Shown here one piece after another: positions 6,401-10,402 of a DNA stretch of 10,402 bases; the stretch's first letter is position 1; each line of letters starts with the position of its first letter. Source of the DNA: an uncultured Christensenellaceae bacterium (lineage in GTDB: Bacteria; Bacillota; Clostridia; Christensenellales; Christensenellaceae); assembly GCA_934438035.1 (NCBI GenBank), contig CAKSBK010000016.1, forward strand, positions 1-10,402, read 5' to 3'. Below the pieces are notes generated by a model. The model was given only the letters and a program-made list of their open reading frames with translations, made no database searches and was not told the origin of the DNA. The position numbers and the translations under genes were made by a program.

Positions 6401-6731
6401 GTATGTATGGTTTTTAATAGCTTCCGTAATAATAGCTTCATTTTCACAGATACTTTTAAAAAAGAGCGCTAAGAAGAAATATCCCAGTATTATAAAGGAA
6501 TATTTAAATCCGCTTGTAATAATAGGCTACTTTATGATGCTTGCCTCAACTATAACCACTATAGTCGCATACAAAGGCGGGGTGGATTATAAAAACGGCC
6601 CGGTAATAGAGTCGTTAAGCTATATTCTTGTTATGTTCTTAAGCTGGGCGTTCTTTAAAGAAAAGCTTACGGTAAGAAAAATAGTAGGAAACGCGCTTAT
6701 ACTCATAGGTATAGCGGTGTTTTATTTATAA
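6393..6731 (+). CDS. Small DMT/EamA-like membrane protein, second half of an ArnE/ArnF-like pair
   Basis: The 112 residues form four predicted helices (about 3-22, 40-60, 70-88 and 95-111). The signature SFSQILLKKSAKK follows the first helix, as in ArnF and other small EamA-type proteins, and SLSYILVMFLSWAFFKEKLT is the common third-helix and loop pattern. I prefer ATG 6393, which has GGTGA (6383-6387) five bases upstream, over the in-frame GTG at 6384, which lies inside that ribosome site. The start overlaps the previous gene by 8 bases (ATGAATGA), consistent with coupled synthesis of two subunits in a fixed ratio. It sits 11 bases before the polyprenyl-phosphate glycosyltransferase. It is probably the partner of the preceding protein in a lipid-sugar flippase. 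A general small-molecule transporter is the alternative. Confidence 0.8.
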   Translation: MNEYVWFLIASVIIASFSQILLKKSAKKKYPSIIKEYLNPLVIIGYFMMLASTITTIVAYKGGVDYKNGPVIESLSYILVMFLSWAFFKEKLTVRKIVGNALILIGIAVFYL

Positions 6732-6742
6732 GGAGATTCAAT

Positions 6743-7690
6743 ATGGATATTTCGGTTGTAATACCGGTATACGGCTGTAAAGCCGCGCTTCCGGAGCTTC
6801 ACAGAAGGCTTACGGAGTCGTTAACAAAGATAACGGAAAATTATGAAATAATACTGGTTAACGACGGCTGTCCGCAAAACTCATGGGAAGAAATAGAAAA
6901 AATATGCGCGGAGGACGAGAAAGTTGTAGGTATAGAGCTTTCGAGAAACTTTGGGCAGATAAAAGCATTAACGGCGGGTCTTGATTACAGCACGGGAAAC
7001 TGGGTTATAGTTATGGACTGCGATCTTCAGGATCGCCCCGAGGAGATAATTAATCTCTATAACAAGGCGCAGGAGGGTTACGACGTAGTTTTCGCAAGAA
7101 GAAAGGTGCGCAAGGACTCCAAATTCAAGGTGTTTTTATCTAACTGCTTTTATAAATTTTATTCGTTTGCCGCAGATATTAAATATGACCCGGCGCTTTG
7201 CAATTTCAGCATAAGCAGCAGAAAGGTCATAGACGGATATTGCAGCATGAGAGAGCTTCACAGAGCGTTTGTAATATACGTTAAGTGGATGGGCTTTAAG
7301 CAAACCGCTATAGATATAGAACACGACGAACGCTTTGAGGGTGAGAGCGGATATAACTTTAAAAAGCGCATGAAGATGGCGGGAGATATCATATTCTCTC
7401 AATCTGATAAAATACTCAAGCTTATGGTTAAAATCGGCGCCGTTGTTTCTGTAGTAGCGTTTATAGCGATTATTTATCTTCTTATTCACGGACTTGTTAC
7501 GCAGGTTCTTCCGGGTTGGTCAAGCCTTATGGTTTCAATGTTCTTCCTTGGAGGCATAGTCATAATGGCGGTGGGCATAGTCGGAATATATGTCGGAAAT
7601 ATATTTATGCAGGTTAAGAATCGTCCGCTTTATTTTGTAAGGACGCTTCTAAATCCTCATAAAGAAGAGGGCGAGGAGAAAGAAAAATGA
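6743..7690 (+). CDS. Polyprenyl-phosphate glycosyltransferase, GT2 family (GtrB/ArnC/DPM1-like)
   Basis: The 315 residues have a cytoplasmic GT-A domain followed by two membrane helices. VSVVIPVYG-type strand 1 is seen as ISVVIPVYG (3-11), then VNDGCPQNSW (39-48), LSRNFGQIKALTAGLDYS (66-83) and the metal-binding MDCDLQDRPEE (91-101; D92, D94, D97). The C-terminal part has helices at about 230-250 and 262-287 and the hallmark stretch GIVGIYVGNIFMQVKNRPLY (278-297) shared by GtrB, ArnC and CsbB. Enzymes of this group put one sugar from a nucleotide donor onto undecaprenyl phosphate at the inner face of the membrane. The donor cannot be read from the sequence. UDP-sugars and the dTDP-amino sugars made here are both possible. 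AAGGAG precedes ATG 6743, and the stop overlaps the next start in ATGA. Confidence 0.92.
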   Translation: MDISVVIPVYGCKAALPELHRRLTESLTKITENYEIILVNDGCPQNSWEEIEKICAEDEKVVGIELSRNFGQIKALTAGLDYSTGNWVIVMDCDLQDRPEEIINLYNKAQEGYDVVFARRKVRKDSKFKVFLSNCFYKFYSFAADIKYDPALCNFSISSRKVIDGYCSMRELHRAFVIYVKWMGFKQTAIDIEHDERFEGESGYNFKKRMKMAGDIIFSQSDKILKLMVKIGAVVSVVAFIAIIYLLIHGLVTQVLPGWSSLMVSMFFLGGIVIMAVGIVGIYVGNIFMQVKNRPLYFVRTLLNPHKEEGEEKEK

Positions 7691-8790
7691 AAAACCTGGC
7701 GATAATCGGAGCTTCTTTTTTACAGCTGCCCCTTATATTAAAGGCAAAAGAAATGGGATATAAGACGCACGTTTTTGCGTGGAAGGCAAATGACGTAGGA
7801 GAGCAGGCGGCGGACGTTTTTTACCCCATAAGCATAGTTGAAAAGGAAAAAATATTGGAGGAGTGCAGAAAAATCGGCATTGACGGAATTTGCAGCATAG
7901 CCTCCGACCTTGCGATGCTTACAGTTAACTATGTTGCCGAAAAGCTCTCTTTAAATGCAAACGATATGGAGACGACTTATCGCAGCACGAATAAGCACCT
8001 TATGAGAGAGGCGTTTAAAAAGAACGGAGATCCGAGCCCGGTAAGTATAATGGTGGACGAAAAAACCGACCTTTCGGCGCTCAGCCTAAGATACCCCATA
8101 ATAGTTAAGCCTACGGACAGAAGCGGCAGCAGGGGGATTTACAAGCTTGAAACGCCGGAAAAATTAAAAGAAGCGGTTAAAGACGCGATTTCCGAAAGCT
8201 TTTCAAAGAATGCGCTTATAGAGGGCTTTGCCGAGGGCCAGGAATACAGCGTAGAATTTATTTCATATAAAGGCAAACATACGTTTTTGCAGATGACTTT
8301 AAAATACACTACGGGTGCGCCGCATTTTATTGAAACGGGGCATCTTGAGCCTGCGCCGGTTTCAAAGGAAACGCTTTCAAAGGTTAAAAGCGTTGTAAGC
8401 CATGCGCTTGACTCTCTCGGGATAACTAACGGAGCGTCTCATTCAGAGCTCAAAATAGACGCCGACGGAAATATAAACATAATAGAAATCGGCGGAAGAA
8501 TGGGCGGAGATTTAATAGGAAGCGACCTTGTAAGATATTCTACGGGATATGACTTTGTAAAAATGGTAATAGACGTTGCCGTGGGTAGTGCGCCTGATTT
8601 TACTAAAGTATGCGAGCCTATGCCCGTAAAGAGCGTGTTCATTTTTACAGAGGAGGATTTACGAGAGCTTAACAGATTAAAGAGAGAAGAGCCGGAAAAG
8701 CTTATAAAGATAGTAGACCTTCATCCGGAAAACATAGGAAAAATAACGGACAGCTCCAACAGAGCGGGCTGTTATATAAGAAGAGCATAA
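7687..8790 (+). CDS. ATP-grasp ligase, candidate amide-forming enzyme on an amino sugar
   Basis: The 367 residues show a Rossmann-like pre-ATP-grasp domain (LAIIGASFLQLPLILKAKEM, 4-23), as in PurK/PurT-type proteins. The ATP-grasp domain follows: the ATP-binding lysine K141 in YPIIVKPTDRSGSRG, the hinge ALIEGFAEGQEYSVEFI (176-192), and the Mg-binding acids E254 (HSELK) and E267 with R271 in NIIEIGGRMGGD. This class activates a carboxylate as acyl-phosphate and joins it to an amine or thiol. It is not a recognisable purine or D-Ala-D-Ala enzyme. As the last gene of a cluster that makes amino sugars, it may attach an amino acid or other acid to a sugar amine; that is inference. GAGGAG lies before ATG 7687, which overlaps the previous stop. 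A terminator follows 4 bases after the TAA. Confidence 0.85.
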   Translation: MKNLAIIGASFLQLPLILKAKEMGYKTHVFAWKANDVGEQAADVFYPISIVEKEKILEECRKIGIDGICSIASDLAMLTVNYVAEKLSLNANDMETTYRSTNKHLMREAFKKNGDPSPVSIMVDEKTDLSALSLRYPIIVKPTDRSGSRGIYKLETPEKLKEAVKDAISESFSKNALIEGFAEGQEYSVEFISYKGKHTFLQMTLKYTTGAPHFIETGHLEPAPVSKETLSKVKSVVSHALDSLGITNGASHSELKIDADGNINIIEIGGRMGGDLIGSDLVRYSTGYDFVKMVIDVAVGSAPDFTKVCEPMPVKSVFIFTEEDLRELNRLKREEPEKLIKIVDLHPENIGKITDSSNRAGCYIRRA

Positions 8791-8794
8791 AAAG

Positions 8795-8821
8795 CAGCGG
8801 TTAAAAAGCCGCTGTTTTTTT
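8795..8821 (+). terminator. Rho-independent terminator of the glycan operon
   Basis: A six-base perfect stem CAGCGG (8795-8800) and CCGCTG (8809-8814), with an eight-base loop, is followed by seven T residues (8815-8821). Flanking A and T runs can lengthen the stem. It lies 4 bases after the ATP-grasp stop, so transcription of the whole plus-strand run probably ends here. No terminator was seen between any of the upstream genes. Confidence 0.9.
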
Positions 8822-9054
8822 GTTGAATTGATTTTTGCTTGCTTATTTTATAAGCGCAATCGCGTTAAGGCTGCTCGGGCAGCATAGAAGTATTATGTCG
8901 TAATAATAAATTGCGAAAAGTATGGGAAAAATCCGGGCGGGCGTAAAATTTTATTTTCTTGCAGCGGTCATAAAATATTTTAATGCGCAAAGCTTCATAA
9001 GAATCTTCTTTATCGGTAATAACCAAAAGTTTGATATGTTTAAATTGTATAATG
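8822..9054. other. Convergent intergenic region with small inverted repeats, no convincing gene
   Basis: This A/T-rich stretch lies between the two convergent terminators. It holds a six-base-stem hairpin, GCTTAT-TTT-ATAAGC (8841-8855), extendable by TTGC/GCAA with a two-base bulge. It also holds a short palindrome, GCTGC-TCGG-GCAGC (8870-8883). Neither is followed by a T run. The nine bases TGCTCGGGC (8872-8880) have an exact inverted copy at 9062-9070 inside the metY terminator. No tRNA or riboswitch was recognised. A TATAAT at 9048-9053 has no well-spaced -35. Confidence 0.5.
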
Positions 9055-9092
9055 AAAAAACGCCCGAGCAAAGCCGTAAAGACTGCTCGAGC
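9055..9092 (-). terminator. Rho-independent terminator of metY
   Basis: Read on the minus strand, GCTCGAGCA (complement of 9084-9092) pairs with TGCTCGGGC (complement of 9062-9070) over nine positions with one G-U pair. The loop is 13 bases. Six T residues (complement of 9055-9060) follow one base after the stem. It sits 18 bases beyond the metY stop codon. Confidence 0.85.
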
Positions 9093-9110
9093 AAAAAATG
9101 AAGAAAATTA

Positions 9111-10394
9111 TTAACTTAAAGCGTTAAATCCGTTTTCAAGGTCGGCTATAATGTCGTCAATATGCTCCGTGCCTATTGAAAGACGGATTGTGTTGGGCTT
9201 AATACCCTGGTCTAAGAGCTCTTCCTCGGTAAGCTGAGAGTGGGTGGTGGTTGCGGGGTGAATAACAAGGCTCTTGACGTCTGCAACGTTTGCGAGGAGA
9301 GAGAAAATCTTAAGGTTATCTATAAACTTATGAGCCTCCTGCTGACCGCCCTTGATTTCAAATGTGAATATAGAAGCTCCGCCGTTGGGGAAGTACTTTT
9401 TATAGAGCGCATGGTCGGGATGATCCGGCAAAGACGGATGATTGACGTGCTCTACAAGAGGATGATTTGCCAAGTATTCTACGACTTTTTTGGTGTTTTC
9501 CGCATGGCGGTCCAGTCTTAAGGAGAGCGTTTCAACACCCTGAAGCAATAAAAATGCGTTAAAGGGAGAAATTGCGGCTCCGGTGTCTCTTAAAAGTATT
9601 GCGCGGATATATGTTACAAACGCCGCAGGACCCGCCGCGTCAACAAACGATACTCCGTGATAACTGGGGTTGGGCTCGGAAATTGCGGGATATGCTCCGC
9701 TCTTTTTCCAGTCAAATTTACCGGAATCAACTATAACTCCGCCTAATGTGGTGCCGTGACCGCCGATAAATTTCGTTGCGGAATGAACCACTATGTCCGC
9801 TCCGTGTTCAATCGGACGGATAAGGTAAGGCGTGCCGAAAGTGTTGTCTATTACAAGGGGAAGCCCGTGCTTATGGGCTATCTGCGCTATTGCGTCAATA
9901 TCCGGAATGTCGCTGTTGGGGTTTCCGAGAGTCTCCAAATAAATCGCTCTCGTGTTTTCTTTAATAGCGCCCTCAACCTCGTCGAGATTGTGAGCGTCAA
10001 CAAAGGTTGCGGTTATTCCGTAATGAGGAAGAGTGTGCTCTAAAAGGTTATAGCTGCCGCCGTAAATCGTCTTTTGTGCGACTATATGTCCGCCGTCCTG
10101 CGCTAAAGCCTCTAAGGTGTAAGTTATTGCCGCAGCTCCGGAAGCAGTTGCTAAAGCCGCAACGCCGCCCTCTAAAGCTGCAATTCTCTTTTCAAAGACG
10201 TCCTGTGTGGAGTTTGTAAGTCTGCCGTAAATATTTCCTGAGTCGGTAAGGTTAAAGCGTGCCGCCGCATGAGCGGAATTATGGAAAACGTATGATGTCG
10301 TTTGATAAATAGGAACCGCTCTTGAATCGGTTGCGGGGTCTGCCTGTTCCTGTCCTACGTGAAGCTGAAGGGTTTCAAATCTATATTTGCTCAT
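9111..10394 (-). CDS. metY: O-acetylhomoserine sulfhydrylase (aminocarboxypropyltransferase), MetY
   Basis: This 427-residue PLP enzyme of the Cys/Met metabolism family has the full MetY length. MetY joins O-acetylhomoserine with sulfide to give homocysteine in the cytoplasm. The longer family form is marked by ETLQLHVGQEQADPATDSRAVPIYQTTSY-type N-terminal sequence, here residues 7-35 with GQ at 14-15 and PIYQTTSY at 28-35. Further marks are IYGRLTNSTQDVFEKRIAALEGG (55-77), LETLGNPNSDIPDI, VIDNTFGTPYL (D183, cofactor nitrogen contact), the Schiff-base lysine K208 in SATKFIGGHGTTLGG, and NTIRLSIGTEHIDDII near the end. Start ATG is the complement of 10392-10394. Only eight bases lie upstream in the window, so its promoter and any sulfur-responsive leader are not visible. 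It converges on the glycan operon and has its own terminator. It is probably unrelated to glycan synthesis. Confidence 0.95.
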   Translation of the reverse strand: MSKYRFETLQLHVGQEQADPATDSRAVPIYQTTSYVFHNSAHAAARFNLTDSGNIYGRLTNSTQDVFEKRIAALEGGVAALATASGAAAITYTLEALAQDGGHIVAQKTIYGGSYNLLEHTLPHYGITATFVDAHNLDEVEGAIKENTRAIYLETLGNPNSDIPDIDAIAQIAHKHGLPLVIDNTFGTPYLIRPIEHGADIVVHSATKFIGGHGTTLGGVIVDSGKFDWKKSGAYPAISEPNPSYHGVSFVDAAGPAAFVTYIRAILLRDTGAAISPFNAFLLLQGVETLSLRLDRHAENTKKVVEYLANHPLVEHVNHPSLPDHPDHALYKKYFPNGGASIFTFEIKGGQQEAHKFIDNLKIFSLLANVADVKSLVIHPATTTHSQLTEEELLDQGIKPNTIRLSIGTEHIDDIIADLENGFNALS

Positions 10395-10402
10395 AATTAA
10401 TA

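Noticed and set aside
9031..9053. Plus-strand promoter (TTGATA at 9031, TATAAT at 9048)
   Set aside because: The spacer is only 11 bases, and the downstream sequence is the metY terminator and the antisense of metY.
8865..9071. 68-codon minus-strand frame between the two terminators
   Set aside because: It would need a TTG start lying inside the metY terminator stem, has no ribosome binding site, and its product matches nothing recognised. It probably reflects chance openness.
9756..10043. Plus-strand frames opposite metY
   Set aside because: metY motifs run continuously across this stretch on the minus strand. The plus-strand products have biased, featureless composition.

Overview
The window looks like part of a surface-glycan (cell-wall or capsular polysaccharide) biosynthesis locus from a low-to-moderate GC Firmicute, most likely an anaerobic gut-type Clostridium relative. 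That assignment is an inference from the strong AGGAG-type ribosome binding sites, the A/T-rich codon choice and the style of the genes. No rRNA or marker gene is present to fix the taxon.

Positions 1-8790 hold one tightly packed plus-strand run of genes, with gaps of 0-37 bases and several ATGA-type overlaps. It closes with an intrinsic terminator at 8795-8821. In order: the tail of a membrane protein (2-211); a dTDP-sugar 3,4-ketoisomerase of the FdtA/QdtA cupin family (230-646); its partner 3-aminotransferase (683-1741), whose true N-terminus begins at 650 but is interrupted by an in-frame TAA; a GNAT acetyltransferase (1751-2284); a 495-residue polytopic membrane protein, possibly a GT-C glycosyltransferase (2281-3768); a clear WecE/RffA 4-aminotransferase (3805-4935); an extended SDR sugar-nucleotide oxidoreductase or epimerase (4956-5975); two small four-helix DMT/ArnE-ArnF-like membrane proteins (5978-6400 and 6393-6731); a GtrB/ArnC-type polyprenyl-phosphate glycosyltransferase (6743-7690); and an ATP-grasp ligase (7687-8790).

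Read together, the cluster draws on dTDP-4-keto-6-deoxyglucose in at least two directions, to a 3-amino and a 4-amino dideoxyhexose. It carries two candidate N-acylating enzymes (GNAT acetyltransferase and ATP-grasp ligase). It also carries the parts of an undecaprenyl-phosphate-sugar pathway: lipid glycosyltransferase, small flippase pair and membrane transferase. RmlA and RmlB, which supply the precursor, are not in the window. Two residues in the ketoisomerase match those recalled as diagnostic for QdtA rather than FdtA, which predicts a Qui3N-type product.

Positions 8822-9110 are a convergent intergenic region with several small inverted repeats and no convincing gene. Positions 9111-10394 (minus strand) encode MetY, O-acetylhomoserine sulfhydrylase, with its own terminator at 9055-9092. 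This is probably ordinary amino-acid metabolism marking the edge of the glycan locus.
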